Assembly (NCBI RefSeq): GCF_014901205.1
Contig: NZ_JACNMU010000003.1
Coordinates: 62,001-126,000 of the forward strand
From: Meridianimarinicoccus sp. MJW13
GTDB taxonomy: Bacteria > Pseudomonadota > Alphaproteobacteria > Rhodobacterales > Rhodobacteraceae
Length of the DNA stretch: 64,000 nt
Direction: 5' to 3'
A model generated the notes under the pieces. It searched no databases. It was not told the DNA's origin and worked only from the letters and a program-made list of their open reading frames with translations. The position numbers and the translations under genes were made by a program. Shown in pieces: positions 17,475 to 27,140 of the stretch. Each line of letters opens with the position of its first letter. Positions within the stretch are counted from its first letter, which is position 1.

Positions 17475-18263
17475 ATGAGGATCACCACCATTCGCGCGTC
17501 GGCTGCTCTATGCGGTCTATGTTTGCCCGTCGGAGCCTTCGGGCAGGACGCCGCCGACCTGGCGCAGGAACTGGCGAACCCGCTCGCGGCTATCATCTCC
17601 GTGCCGTTCCAATTGAACCATGACGACAATCTCGGCCTGGCGAACGACGGCAACCGGACGACGTTGAACCTGCAACCGATCGTCCCCTTCGCGCTCGACA
17701 ACGGTGCCAACATCATCACGCGCACGATCATCCCCTATATCTGGCAGGAAGACGTGATCCCCGGCACCTCGCAGAGCGGCTTTGGCGATGTTCTGGCAAA
17801 GGCGTGGTATTCCCGGACCACCAAGACCAACCTGACCTGGGGCATAGGTCCAGTGGTCCGGTTCCCGACCTTTTCCGATGTCTCCAGCGAAACATGGGCT
17901 GCGGGTGTCACCGGCATTGCATTGCAGCAGAAGGGCCCGTGGACATACGGCGTGCTGGCCAACCACCTGCGAGATCTGGAAGACGATCCCAAGGTTCCCA
18001 CCAATGCAACCTTCGTCCAGCCCTTCGTCGCTTACTCGACCGAGGACGCGTGGACCTATTCGCTCCAAAGCGAATCCACCTACGACTGGGAGGCCGACAG
18101 CTGGTCGGTGCCCCTGAACGCCTCGGTGTCGAAGCTGGCGATCATCGATGGCAAGCCGGTCAACTTCCAGGCCGGTGTCGGCAACTGGCTGGAGAGCCCG
18201 GAAGGCGGGCCAGAGGATTGGCGGTTCCGCCTTCAGGTTCAGTTCGTGCTGCCGAAGGGGTGA
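17475..18263 (+). CDS. Outer-membrane beta-barrel protein (Phenol_MetA_deg/transporter-like)
   Basis: A 262-residue protein with a signal peptide (MRITTIRASAALCGLCLPVGAFGQ). The mature part has alternating-residue beta strands typical of the MetA-pathway/neuromedin-like family (PF13557): AIISVPFQLNHDDNLG, TTLNLQPIVPF, GFGDVLAKAWYS and NLTWGIGPVVRFPT. Such proteins are thought to assist uptake or sensing of hydrophobic compounds, but function is not established. GAGAGG lies 9 bases before ATG 17475. It starts a plus-strand series running to the DUF1254 genes and faces AraC regulator 3. Confidence 0.78.
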   Translation: MRITTIRASAALCGLCLPVGAFGQDAADLAQELANPLAAIISVPFQLNHDDNLGLANDGNRTTLNLQPIVPFALDNGANIITRTIIPYIWQEDVIPGTSQSGFGDVLAKAWYSRTTKTNLTWGIGPVVRFPTFSDVSSETWAAGVTGIALQQKGPWTYGVLANHLRDLEDDPKVPTNATFVQPFVAYSTEDAWTYSLQSESTYDWEADSWSVPLNASVSKLAIIDGKPVNFQAGVGNWLESPEGGPEDWRFRLQVQFVLPKG

Positions 18264-18430
18264 TGAGAACGACCGCGCCAACCCCGCCAATCGGCGAGGC
18301 TGCCTTCCGAACAGGGGGGCTCAAGGCGGGGGTCCGCATTAAGAACGGGCGCGGGGCGCCAGATCAGGATTTTACAAGAAAAGAGGGCCACACGTTGCCC
18401 TTTTCCAACGAACGGGAATGGAGGTTCCAC

Positions 18431-18640
18431 ATGCAAATCAGACAAACGGCGCTCATGGCGTCACTCGCATTGGCGATGGCGATGGGCTTTGCACTATCCA
18501 CGCCTGCCATGGCGAACAAACAGGTCCAGAACACAATTGGTGGCGCGGTGGTGGGTGCAGGCGTCGGCTTCCTTGTGGGCGGCAACAATGGCGCGAAAGG
18601 CGGCGCTGTTGTCGGCGCGATCGCTGGCGCAAGAAAATAG
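18431..18640 (+). CDS. Small exported glycine-zipper protein
   Basis: A 69-residue protein: signal peptide to about residue 28 (ALSTPAMA), then a glycine-zipper segment IGGAVVGAGVGFLVGG, repeated more weakly as KGGAVVGAIAGARK. This is the pattern of YMGG/Gly-zipper_2 lipoprotein-like stress proteins that insert in the outer membrane or periplasm. There is no lipobox cysteine. A GGAGG sequence lies about 8 bases upstream of ATG 18431. Function unknown. Confidence 0.7.
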   Translation: MQIRQTALMASLALAMAMGFALSTPAMANKQVQNTIGGAVVGAGVGFLVGGNNGAKGGAVVGAIAGARK

Positions 18641-18698
18641 GAATTGGTTGTCTGACTGCTCACGCGTGAGGGGCACAGACACGGCAAGGAAATCGGAA

Positions 18699-19076
18699 AT
18701 GATACGTTGTTTTGAAAAGTCTGCCTTCGCGGCGATTTTCCTCTTCACCTTCGGCGGCATGACACAGGCCGACGAGATAATGGACCAGACCATCGCTGCG
18801 GCCCAGCCGTACATGCACCACAGTTGCGGGAGCATTCTTGACTCCTATGGCGATGACGAAGCGAAAGTGGCCGAAATCGTGCGCCTGATGGCGATGATTT
18901 CTCTCTACAACCGACAGATCGACGTCCTGGCAGAGGTTATGGACGAACAGGACCGTGCAGGTCTCAAGGACGAATTTGTCGAAGAGTTGGAAGACGCCTG
19001 CGATGACGATCCAGGCATGTCGTTGACCGGGGCCGTCGATCTCGCCGTCAGAGAGACCTTCCGGGCGTTCGACTGA
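18699..19076 (+). CDS. Exported acidic protein of unknown function
   Basis: A 125-residue protein with a signal peptide (SAFAAIFLFTFGGMTQA) and a mature part rich in Asp/Glu and probably helical, containing two cysteines (HHSCGSI and EDACDDD) that could form a disulfide. AAGGA precedes ATG 18699 at 8 bases. No family is recognised. It sits between the glycine-zipper gene and the first DUF1254 gene, 45 bp from the latter, so cotranscription with the DUF1254 locus is likely. Confidence 0.65.
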   Translation: MIRCFEKSAFAAIFLFTFGGMTQADEIMDQTIAAAQPYMHHSCGSILDSYGDDEAKVAEIVRLMAMISLYNRQIDVLAEVMDEQDRAGLKDEFVEELEDACDDDPGMSLTGAVDLAVRETFRAFD

Positions 19077-19121
19077 CCCGAAGCGCCACTTGCAGAAAAC
19101 TGCCCAACAGGAAGGAAAACA

Positions 19122-20192
19122 ATGATGAAACAGACCTATGGCCGGATTGCGCCGTTGTCACTGGCCCTGACTTGGGCGGTCGTCTTTGGGAGTGGCGCCA
19201 ACGCGCAATTCCTTGGCGACGATCTTGACGCCTTGGTAGACGCTCGTGAAATCCCGGTGATGATCGGCAATTTCGCCCGCGCCGCGACGGATATCGAACT
19301 GGCCAAATACGTTTCCCTCGCCGGCGGGGTGAACCGCTTCTTTCACTTCCGCGATCCGGGAGACGTGGACAACCAACCCACCATCCGCATGAACTTTGAC
19401 ACGCTCTACAGCACGGCGGTCGTCGATATCAGCGACGGCGCGACGCTGTCGCTGCCCGAGGTGGGGGAGCGGTACATGTCCGCGATGATCGTCAATCAGG
19501 ATCACTATATCAACGATGTGTTTCACGGCGGCGGCAGCTACACGCTCGACACCGAAACCTTCGACACGCCGTATATCATTGTTTTCATGCGCACGCTTGT
19601 GGATGCATCCGATCCCGATGACGTGGCGGCGGTGCATGCCATCCAGGATCAGATGACGGTCGAAGCCGCATCGTCGCAGCCCTTCATCCTGCCGGACTAT
19701 GACGAAGAGGGCTATGAGGCGCTGGTCGCGGGGCTGAACGCGCTGCTGCCGTTCACCGCCGACAGCACTGGTGCTTTTGGTCCCAAGGACGAGGTCGATC
19801 CGATCAACCATCTGCTCAGCACGGCGATTGGCTGGGGCGGCTTGCCCGAGCGCGAGGCGTTCTATGATGGCGCAGATCTCGGCTTGCCCGTGGGCGAATA
19901 CAAGATCGATGTTCCCGCAGATGTGCCGGTGGCGGCGTTCTGGTCGGTCAGCCTGTATAACAAGAACGGCTTTTTCGAGAAGAATGACCGAAACGCCTAC
20001 AACGTGAATTCGGTCACCGGCGCGCGCAACGATGACGGATCAATGACGATCCACCTTGGCGGCTGCGACGACGATCGCGCGAATTGCCTGCCGCTGATGG
20101 AGGGGTGGAATTACATCGTGCGGATGTATCGGCCCGAGCCAGAGGTCATAGATGGCAGCTGGACCTTCCCCGAGGTCGTTCCTGCGAATTGA
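19122..20192 (+). CDS. DUF1254/DUF1214 exported protein, paralogue 1
   Basis: A 356-residue protein with a signal peptide (SLALTWAVVFGSGANAQ). The N-terminal DUF1254 domain shows NQPTIRMNFDTLYSTAVVD near residue 85, and the C-terminal DUF1214 domain shows VPVAAFWSVSLYNKNGFFE and WNYIVRMYRPEPEVIDGSW. Members are beta-rich periplasmic proteins without a well-established reaction. AGGAAGGAAA precedes tandem ATGs at 19122/19125. It is followed after 49 bp by the metal-less sulfatase homologue and then by a second DUF1254 gene at 22199, so one operon is likely. Confidence 0.88.
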   Translation: MMKQTYGRIAPLSLALTWAVVFGSGANAQFLGDDLDALVDAREIPVMIGNFARAATDIELAKYVSLAGGVNRFFHFRDPGDVDNQPTIRMNFDTLYSTAVVDISDGATLSLPEVGERYMSAMIVNQDHYINDVFHGGGSYTLDTETFDTPYIIVFMRTLVDASDPDDVAAVHAIQDQMTVEAASSQPFILPDYDEEGYEALVAGLNALLPFTADSTGAFGPKDEVDPINHLLSTAIGWGGLPEREAFYDGADLGLPVGEYKIDVPADVPVAAFWSVSLYNKNGFFEKNDRNAYNVNSVTGARNDDGSMTIHLGGCDDDRANCLPLMEGWNYIVRMYRPEPEVIDGSWTFPEVVPAN

Positions 20193-20241
20193 TCACGTGC
20201 AGAACGGAATTGGATTTCCCAAAAGGAAAGGGCTACCCCCG

Positions 20242-22065
20242 ATGAAACAGTCAAGGATTGTCGCCCTGCTCGCGTGCTGGGCCATTGCGCCGGCGGCGAT
20301 GGCGCAGGACCTCTCACCTTATATGGGCGGGCCGGTGGAGCTGGTCGAAGCCCCCAACGGCGCGATCGCCAACAAGAAGATCCTGGACGGGATCGATCAA
20401 GTTGGCTGGACCGGGCCAACGATCGACACCCCGGCTGAAGGGATCTGGCATTTTGGCGGCTATGGTCTTGCCCCGATTGCCGTAATCGACACCGACGAAG
20501 GGCTGATCGCCTTTGACACCGGCGACAGCAAGCATGACGGTGAATTGCTGCTGGCCGCGATCCGCACAGTCAGCGACAAGCCGGTCAAAGCCATCATCTA
20601 TGGCCATTCCCACACGGTTCTGGGGGCCGGCGTGTTGGCCGAAGGCAACGATGATGTGATGATCATCGGCCACCCCAACCTGAATGAGGTCTACGAAGAA
20701 AACCAGAAAAGCTCTGGCATCCCGGCCTATTTCAACGAAATCGGCCCTTATCTGACAGCGCGGGCGTTGATCCAGTTCAACAGCTACCTGCCGGCGGAAG
20801 GGCCGGATGCCTTTGTGGTTCCCCTGACCCTGACGGATACGGACTCCGCCTTCATTCCGGTCAACACCCCGGTCGAAGATGGACAGGAAATGACCGTGCT
20901 TGGTGTCAGGATGCAGTTCTTCACCAAGTACGGCTCGGACGACAAGGTGCATACGACGGTCTGGTTGCCAGACCGCAAGATCCTGCTGACCACGATGCTG
21001 TGGTCCAGCCCGCCACAGCTGTATTCCGTGCGCGGGGACGTTTTCCGTGATCCGCGTGAATGGATCGCCGGGCTGAAATTCAACCGCGATCTGGGCGCCG
21101 AGGTTCTGATTTCCGCAGGCGCGAAGGCCGTTGTTGGCAAGGAAAACGTGGCGCGGATTCTCGAAGGCTATCTGGATGGGGCAGCCTTCGTGCTGGACCA
21201 ATCCCTGCGTGGCATTCTTGGCGGGCTTGGCCCGGACGAATTGCGCGAATTCGTGCAGTTCCCGGCCTATCTCGATGAGATTCCCAATAACCTGCAGAAC
21301 TACGGCGAGATTTCGTCCTATTCTCCGGCGATCTTTTATCAGTCGGTCGGCTGGTACGACAATGACGCGGCCAATCTGAAACCCGTGACACCGCGGGCCG
21401 AGGCGGAACGGATCGTCCCCCTTATGGGCGGGCGCGACGCGGTTCTGGCCGCAGCGTCGGCTGCCATGGAAGAAAAGGAATTTTCCTGGGCTGCACACCT
21501 GGTGAACTATCTCTACCAGCTTGATCCGCAGGACGCCGATGTGCGCCAGTTGAAGGCAGATGCGCTGCGCCAGATGGCTTATGTCAGCACCGGGGGCAAT
21601 GATCGTGCGCACATGATGTCACAAGCCCTGTCGCTTGAAGGCAAGGTGACGATCCCGCGCCTGATCCCCCCGGCGCCCCAGACCATCTCCAGTTCGCCAA
21701 CCACCTATGTGGACTATTTCCGCGTTCGAATTGACCCGGTAAAAAGCGGCGAAACCAACAGTTTCGTGCGGTTCGACTTTGACGATGGCACAAGCGCAGG
21801 CCTGCACATTCGTCGCGCCGTCGCCGAGTTCATTGCTACGCCGGACGACTACGCACGGCATCCGGACATCACGCTTGCCCTGTCCGGGGAAAGCTGGGCC
21901 GGCCTGTATCTCGGTGCGGCAACCCCTGCAGAGTTGATCGCAAGCGGCGAAATAAAGGTGACAGGGGATGCGGATGAAGCCGCCCGCCTGATCGATCTGT
22001 TCGACCGTTTCAGACCGGAACAATCCGTGGTCATTCCACCAGCCCTCAAGAGCCACAACCGCTGA
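20242..22065 (+). CDS. Alkylsulfatase (SdsA1-like) homologue lacking most metal ligands
   Basis: A 607-residue exported protein (signal MKQSRIVALLACWAIAPAAMAQ) with the layout of group III alkyl/aryl sulfatases: metallo-beta-lactamase domain, dimerisation helices (about 400-470) and a C-terminal SCP2-like domain. The key HxHxDH motif reads His122-Ser-His124-Thr-Val-Leu, so the fourth and fifth positions are lost. The usual AENATHTLHN segment reads TMLWSSPPQLY and the ASHHWP segment reads ISAGAKAV, so the Glu and later His ligands are also replaced. Sulfate ester hydrolysis by the known two-zinc mechanism looks impossible. Yet the frame is intact and the protein full length, so a new or non-catalytic role is likely. 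It lies between two DUF1254 genes. Confidence 0.82.
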   Translation: MKQSRIVALLACWAIAPAAMAQDLSPYMGGPVELVEAPNGAIANKKILDGIDQVGWTGPTIDTPAEGIWHFGGYGLAPIAVIDTDEGLIAFDTGDSKHDGELLLAAIRTVSDKPVKAIIYGHSHTVLGAGVLAEGNDDVMIIGHPNLNEVYEENQKSSGIPAYFNEIGPYLTARALIQFNSYLPAEGPDAFVVPLTLTDTDSAFIPVNTPVEDGQEMTVLGVRMQFFTKYGSDDKVHTTVWLPDRKILLTTMLWSSPPQLYSVRGDVFRDPREWIAGLKFNRDLGAEVLISAGAKAVVGKENVARILEGYLDGAAFVLDQSLRGILGGLGPDELREFVQFPAYLDEIPNNLQNYGEISSYSPAIFYQSVGWYDNDAANLKPVTPRAEAERIVPLMGGRDAVLAAASAAMEEKEFSWAAHLVNYLYQLDPQDADVRQLKADALRQMAYVSTGGNDRAHMMSQALSLEGKVTIPRLIPPAPQTISSSPTTYVDYFRVRIDPVKSGETNSFVRFDFDDGTSAGLHIRRAVAEFIATPDDYARHPDITLALSGESWAGLYLGAATPAELIASGEIKVTGDADEAARLIDLFDRFRPEQSVVIPPALKSHNR

Positions 22066-22198
22066 CGGCCCCATGTGACCAAGTGAAGAACCGCTCGAAG
22101 TGATCCGCAAAGTCGCGTGATGCCCGAATTTCTTGGCGGCGGTTGGGTCTTCCCTGCCGCCTGCCCCGTGAATGGACCCTATCGACAAAGGAAAAACG

Positions 22199-23194
22199 AT
22201 GAAACTGCTGCTGACCCTCGCGGTGTGCGCCCCGACCTTGGCCATGGCCGAAAGAGTAACTGTTGATAACTTCGTCCGTGCGGAGTCTGACTACAATATC
22301 CGGGCCAACATGGACGCCTTCGACTTCGGGCTTGGAGAGTTGAAACACTTGCGCGACCCCATCTCGCCGGACAACCAGCCAACGATCCGCATGAATCAGG
22401 ATACGCTCTATTCGGGGTTGGTTCTGGACCTGTCCCAGCCAGTTGAGATCACCCTGCCCGAAATCGGAGGGCGCTATCAGTCGATGCATGTGGTCAGCCA
22501 GGATCACTTTATGTTCGCCGAGGCCAAGCCCGGGACATACATGTTGACCCAGGAGGGGCTCGGCACTCAATTCGCCCTGGTGTCTTTCCGCACCTTCGTG
22601 GACGTCACAGATGCTGACGATCTTGCCAAGGCCCATGCCGCGCAGGATGCGATTGTGCTGAGCGGTGGCGGCAAAGGCCCGTACGAGGCGCCTGACTGGA
22701 ATCTGGACGACCTTGCAGTGGCGCGCAAAGCGCTGAGCGACATTGCTGCTCTTGGATTTGACACAAGTTTTGCATTTGGAACCAAGGAACAGACGCGCCC
22801 GGTAGACCACATTGTCGGTGCCGCCGCAGGATGGGGCGGCCTTCCGCGATCCGCTGCAAGCTACATCGTCGACAGTGTGCGTTCCAATGACGGGGAAGTC
22901 CTGCATGCCGTGACGGTCAAAGACGTGCCTGTGAACGCGTTCTGGTCTGTGACGGTCTACAATGCCGACGGTTATCTGGAACCGAACGATCTTGGCGTGA
23001 ACAGCTACAACAACGTCAGCGCCACTCCGAATGACGATGGATCCTACACGTTGCATTTCGGCGGCTGCGAGGATGGCCGGGTCAACTGCATTCCCATCAC
23101 GCCCAACTGGAACCACTCCATCCGCCTTTATGAGCCACGCGCGGAGATCCTCGACGGGAGCTGGACCTTCCCGGCCTTCGAACAGGTCGATTGA
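22199..23194 (+). CDS. DUF1254/DUF1214 exported protein, paralogue 2
   Basis: A 331-residue paralogue of the protein at 19122. It has a short signal peptide (MKLLLTLAVCAPTLAMA), the DUF1254 block NQPTIRMNQDTLYSGLVLD near residue 63, and the DUF1214 block VPVNAFWSVTVYNADGYLE with the ending EILDGSWTFPAFE. A shared late motif, FGGCEDGRVNCIP versus LGGCDDDRANCLP in the first copy, suggests a conserved disulfide. AAAGGAAAAACG precedes ATG 22199. It is 133 bp after the sulfatase-like gene. Confidence 0.88.
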   Translation: MKLLLTLAVCAPTLAMAERVTVDNFVRAESDYNIRANMDAFDFGLGELKHLRDPISPDNQPTIRMNQDTLYSGLVLDLSQPVEITLPEIGGRYQSMHVVSQDHFMFAEAKPGTYMLTQEGLGTQFALVSFRTFVDVTDADDLAKAHAAQDAIVLSGGGKGPYEAPDWNLDDLAVARKALSDIAALGFDTSFAFGTKEQTRPVDHIVGAAAGWGGLPRSAASYIVDSVRSNDGEVLHAVTVKDVPVNAFWSVTVYNADGYLEPNDLGVNSYNNVSATPNDDGSYTLHFGGCEDGRVNCIPITPNWNHSIRLYEPRAEILDGSWTFPAFEQVD

Positions 23195-23289
23195 ACTCGG
23201 GTTGGCAGGAGCGCGACCTGGAGTGCGCCCCTCGGGGTGGACAGATTGAGTGAGTTGAATTGACCGGACGCGGGCTTTTGAAGGAAGAA

Positions 23290-23730
23290 AGTCCATGCCA
23301 CGACGCCATCGCAGCCATGGCACCGGGTTCAAGCGCCATGGGGGGGGTCGCCGAGTATCATGCCGGCGAGACCTTGCAGGCACTGGGCCGCCGTCACGAC
23401 CTTTCGAGAAACCTGATCCGCATCCGGATCGAAAAGGCGGAGGCAGGTGCATTGGATGAAGACGCGGCCGCTGCCGAGTTGCTCGCAGACGACGAAGGGT
23501 GGATCGCAGCCCTTGAGCGGCTCGTCGGGAGGCCGGCGCTCGAGATAGAGTTTCCAAAGGGGGCCAACGCTCCAGACCCTCGCCGAGACGCGTGCCTACA
23601 TCCGTGACCGTCGGCCCGCCAACCGCTCGATCCAACGGGGATGTGCACTGATGGGCGTGGCGCGATCAAGTTTCTATGCCGAACCCCTCGGCAGGCCCGC
23701 AGATGCGGTGATCGTGGCCGAGATCCGCGA
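23290..23730 (+). pseudogene. IS3-family transposase remnant (orfA plus start of orfB)
   Basis: Reading through a frameshift near 23340, the segment encodes an IS3 orfA: RRHRSHGTGFKR, AEYHAGETLQALGRRHDLSRNLIRI, then DEDAAAAELLADDE and IAALERLVGRPALEIEFPKGA. A second piece, MGVARSSFYAEPLGRPADAVIVAE (from 23651), is the start of the matching orfB, which is cut off near 23730. Most of orfB, including the DDE core, and at least one end are missing, so the element is dead. Confidence 0.78.
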
Positions 23731-24166
23731 CATCACCTTTTCAGTAGATAGTATCCCGGTTGACTGGTCCGGGACTTGGGCGCACCGCGGAATTATGTTC
23801 TCTAGCATGCCCAATCTCGCATGGGTCATGGGCTATCTGCGGTCGTCCTGGACACTCCGCGCTGACATGATCTCTGAATTTGTCTGCCGTCTGCTCGAGC
23901 GCAAGGACGCAAGCGGCAATGTCGTCGTCACCCCGAGACTTCGCGCCTCCGATGCCAACATGCCTGCGCTCCCCTTCATTGACCCATAGAACTTCCACGC
24001 AGGATACATTCTACGTAGCGCGGATATTCTGCCCAAGCAGGGCGACCGGACACATTGGACCTTCAGCCAGGACTACTACCGAGAGCGAGACGAGATCCCT
24101 TGCGCCGACCTTGAGGACGGCACGCTGATTTATGGGTCAAGCACCGAAACTACCGGCGCGGCGTGA
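23731..24166 (+). pseudogene. C-terminal fragment of a flavin-containing monooxygenase with an internal TAG
   Basis: Directly joined to the IS3 orfB start, the frame continues as the C-terminus of an FMO/Baeyer-Villiger-type monooxygenase: HRGIMFSSMPNLAWVMGY, SWTLRADMISEFVCRLLE, then PALPFIDP followed by TAG at 23987-23989. It continues in frame as NFHAGYILRSADILPKQGD to TGA 24164-24166. The usual residue at the stop would be Glu (GAG to TAG, one base). The FAD- and NADPH-binding domains are missing. Confidence 0.75.
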
Positions 24167-24849
24167 CACTCCGCAGATTCTACATTGTTTTCGAGAAGGT
24201 GCGGCGGGGTTTGAATGTCGTCTTCTTGCGTCGTCAAACTATGGTTCGTTGCGAATTGAATTGAGGTCTGTTTTTGGGCCGTTCGCGCGTTCAAAAGCAA
24301 CGCCGCAACTGCAAAGCGCGGTAACCGGCGGACGTCCGGATTGCGCAGTCTCGGACAACCCCAGAAAGGCGGCGAACGGCGGCTAGCTCCGCCCTTCCGT
24401 CATTCCCGATCTCCACCCTTATGATGGCGCCGCGAATGACCGGTTGGGCGGGCCGCACCGCGGCACCGCTAAGCCTCCTAAACGGCTGGTTTGCGTCGGA
24501 AGCGACTATCGCTTCGCTCTGCACCGTATGGACGGTGTTGTGGAGCATGAATCAACCAAATTGGCCGCCTCCAGACTTTCTCTGCAGGAGCGAAGCGCGC
24601 AATCCAGTTGGGCGGAAACAGACATTCAGATTTAGTTGAATCCAGAGTCTTTGCTGCACGACCGCAAGTGGCTACCAGCCCTTCTGCGACTTTCGTACAA
24701 AGCGTGGCATTCGACACGAGAGCCGGTTTTCGGGCATTCCCGGCTGGAAGGTTTGACTCCGAATTTGCCGTATTCCAGAATGGCGGGAAAAGTTCAGTTC
24801 AGTCGTTTTTGTTGATTGTCACCGAAGTTCGCTTGGGAAAGAAAATCAA
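24167..24849. other. Long intergenic stretch upstream of the DUF3604 gene, nothing recognised
   Basis: About 680 bp with short open frames but no recognisable protein, RNA gene or IS end. It follows gene debris and is probably the decayed remains of a deleted region plus the promoter of the gene at 24850. Confidence 0.5.
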
Positions 24850-26757
24850 ATGAAGAATTCAACACTGGCTCTCGGGCTTTCGACCATTTTGGGAGCCGCG
24901 CTCCCGTATACCCTGGCAGCACAGGATGCACCGCCCCCGTCGGATGCTCAGGTGCAGTATTCCCCCTATCCGAAAGAGACTTTTCCCAATCAGGTGTTTT
25001 ACGGCGATACGCATCTGCATACCTCATACTCGGCCGATGCCGGCATGGTCGGTGCGATTGTCGGGCCCGAAGAAGCCTATCGTTTTGCCCTAGGAGAAGA
25101 AATCACTTCGAACCATGGATTGCCTGTCAGGCTGGAACGCCCGTTGGACTTTCTGGTTATCGCCGATCATGCGGAAAACCTTGGTCTGGCACCGTTGATT
25201 GCGTCCTCGGATCCAACAGTGCTTGCAAACCCCTGGGGCAAGAAGGTCCATGATCTTGTGAAATTGGGGGACAGCCCGTCTGCGTTCAACGAGTGGATGG
25301 CAAAAATGCAAGCCCTTGATGACCCCTTTGCCAGTGACACGACCATGGCAAAGACGGCCTGGAACCAGCTGACCGAAGCCGCGGAGAAATTCAACGAACC
25401 GGGCCGTTTTTCGGCGATCATCGGCTTTGAATGGACGTCCGCACCAGACGGAAACAACTTGCACAGGAACATCCTGTTTCGCGATGGCAAGGACTTTGCC
25501 GATCAGATCGTGCCGATTTCCTACTACGATACGGGCGATCCGGAAGAGCTTTGGGCCTGGATGGAAAACTACGAGGCCCTGACCGGCGGCAAGATGCTGG
25601 CCATCCCGCATAATGGCAACCTTTCCAACGGCCTGATGTTTGATGATGTCACGTTGACCACCAAGGAAGCCTTCAGCCCAGATTACGCCGAGCGCCGCGC
25701 CAGATGGGAGCCGATCTACGAGGTTACACAACCCAAGGGCACCAGTGAAACCCACCCGGCACTTGCGACGAATGACGAGTTTGCCAACTACGAAATCTGG
25801 GACAAAGGCAGCTTTGGGCCCGAGCCTCACACGGCAGACATGTTGCCCAGAGAATACGCCCGCGAGGCGCTGAAACGTGGCCTGGCCTATGAGGCGCAAC
25901 TTGGCGCGAACCCCTTCAAGTTCGGCCTGATCGGATCGACGGACGCCCATACCGGACTTGCAACGACGACCGAGGACAATTGGTTCGGGAAAGTGGCGTT
26001 GCTTGAACCGACTGCCGACCAGATCCGCTTCGAAGAAGTCATCATAGGCCGCGTGCCAGAAGACCGGTCGGAAGACCAGAGAATACGTTCGCGCAGAACC
26101 GCCGCCGCCGGTCTTGCGGCCGTGTGGGCGCGCGAAAACACCCGCGAAGACATCTGGGATGCATTCGCTCGCAAGGAAGTGTTCGCGACCACAGGAACGC
26201 GGATGCGGGTGCGCCTGTTCGGGGGGTACGGCTTTTCCCCGAACGATCTGAACAAGTCGGATTTTGCCGCCTATGGCTATGCCAATGGTGTTCCGATGGG
26301 GGCGGATCTGAACCTGCCGTCGCAAGGGCAGGCTCCGAGTTTTCTTGTTCGTGCGTTGCGAGATGTCGATGGTGCAAACCTTGACCGGGTGCAGATGGTC
26401 AAAGGCTGGCTCAATGCCGATGGGACGCTGGCTGAGAAAGTCTACGATATTGCCTGGTCAGGCGATCGCGTTCCCGGCAAAGACGGCAAGGTACCGGCAG
26501 TTGGCAACACCGTGGATATCACAGAGGCGACCTACAGCAACAGCATCGGTGCGCCCTTCCTGCAAGCTTTCTGGACCGATCCCGAGTTTGAGCCTGCCCA
26601 TCGGGCCTTCTATTACGTCCGAGTGCTTGAGATCCCGACGCCGCGCTGGACCACGATTGACCACAAGATCTTTGGTGTGGCGCTGCCAGATGACGTCCCC
26701 CCGACAATTCAGGAAAGGGCATACAGTTCACCAATCTGGTATACGCCGGGTGGCTGA
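24850..26757 (+). CDS. Exported DUF3604 protein (PHP-like metal-dependent fold)
   Basis: A 635-residue protein with a signal peptide (LGLSTILGAALPYTLAAQ) and a DUF3604 domain over almost the whole length. The N-terminal VFYGDTHLHTSYSADA and the central segments DFLVIADHAEN, GFEWTSAPDGNNLHRN, MLAIPHNGNLSNG and LIGSTDAHTG contain the His/Asp residues expected of PHP-type metallohydrolases. The reaction is unknown. ATG 24850 follows GGGAAAGAAAATCAA. It has no clear operon partner; the flanks are intergenic and debris. Confidence 0.87.
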   Translation: MKNSTLALGLSTILGAALPYTLAAQDAPPPSDAQVQYSPYPKETFPNQVFYGDTHLHTSYSADAGMVGAIVGPEEAYRFALGEEITSNHGLPVRLERPLDFLVIADHAENLGLAPLIASSDPTVLANPWGKKVHDLVKLGDSPSAFNEWMAKMQALDDPFASDTTMAKTAWNQLTEAAEKFNEPGRFSAIIGFEWTSAPDGNNLHRNILFRDGKDFADQIVPISYYDTGDPEELWAWMENYEALTGGKMLAIPHNGNLSNGLMFDDVTLTTKEAFSPDYAERRARWEPIYEVTQPKGTSETHPALATNDEFANYEIWDKGSFGPEPHTADMLPREYAREALKRGLAYEAQLGANPFKFGLIGSTDAHTGLATTTEDNWFGKVALLEPTADQIRFEEVIIGRVPEDRSEDQRIRSRRTAAAGLAAVWARENTREDIWDAFARKEVFATTGTRMRVRLFGGYGFSPNDLNKSDFAAYGYANGVPMGADLNLPSQGQAPSFLVRALRDVDGANLDRVQMVKGWLNADGTLAEKVYDIAWSGDRVPGKDGKVPAVGNTVDITEATYSNSIGAPFLQAFWTDPEFEPAHRAFYYVRVLEIPTPRWTTIDHKIFGVALPDDVPPTIQERAYSSPIWYTPGG

Positions 26758-27140
26758 ACTGCCCTCGAAAACTGGTTTGACCGCTTCTTGAACCACACGA
26801 TGTCGAGCGAGCAGCCGCCGTTTTCCGACGCAGGTCGAATGTCGGCAGTTCACCCTTCACGCTGGTTCAAGTAGATTCAATGAGTGACGGCATTGTCCCG
26901 CGGTGCGGACACTCGCTCGATAAAAATGCTGTAATATGCAGGAATGGCCGGTTTTGTGAAGCCGCACCACAGCGACAAGAGCATGGGCGTATGTCAGATT
27001 TCGGCCGTCCTTTCAGAACCAGTTGGACCTGTCTGGCCAGATATCGCGCTTTTCTCGAGGACCGCACTGGAGCCCGAAGAGTGCGAATGTTGATTGTAGA
27101 ATCAACGACGCTTCGAAGTCCTCTTCCATAGCGCCTTGGT
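26758..27140. other. Intergenic stretch, nothing recognised
   Basis: About 380 bp between convergent genes. No hairpin with a U tract, RNA gene or IS end was recognised. Confidence 0.45.

Noticed and set aside
22046-23635. 529-codon minus-strand open frame across the second DUF1254 gene
   Set aside because: It overlaps a clear exported protein and runs into IS3 debris; no family features.
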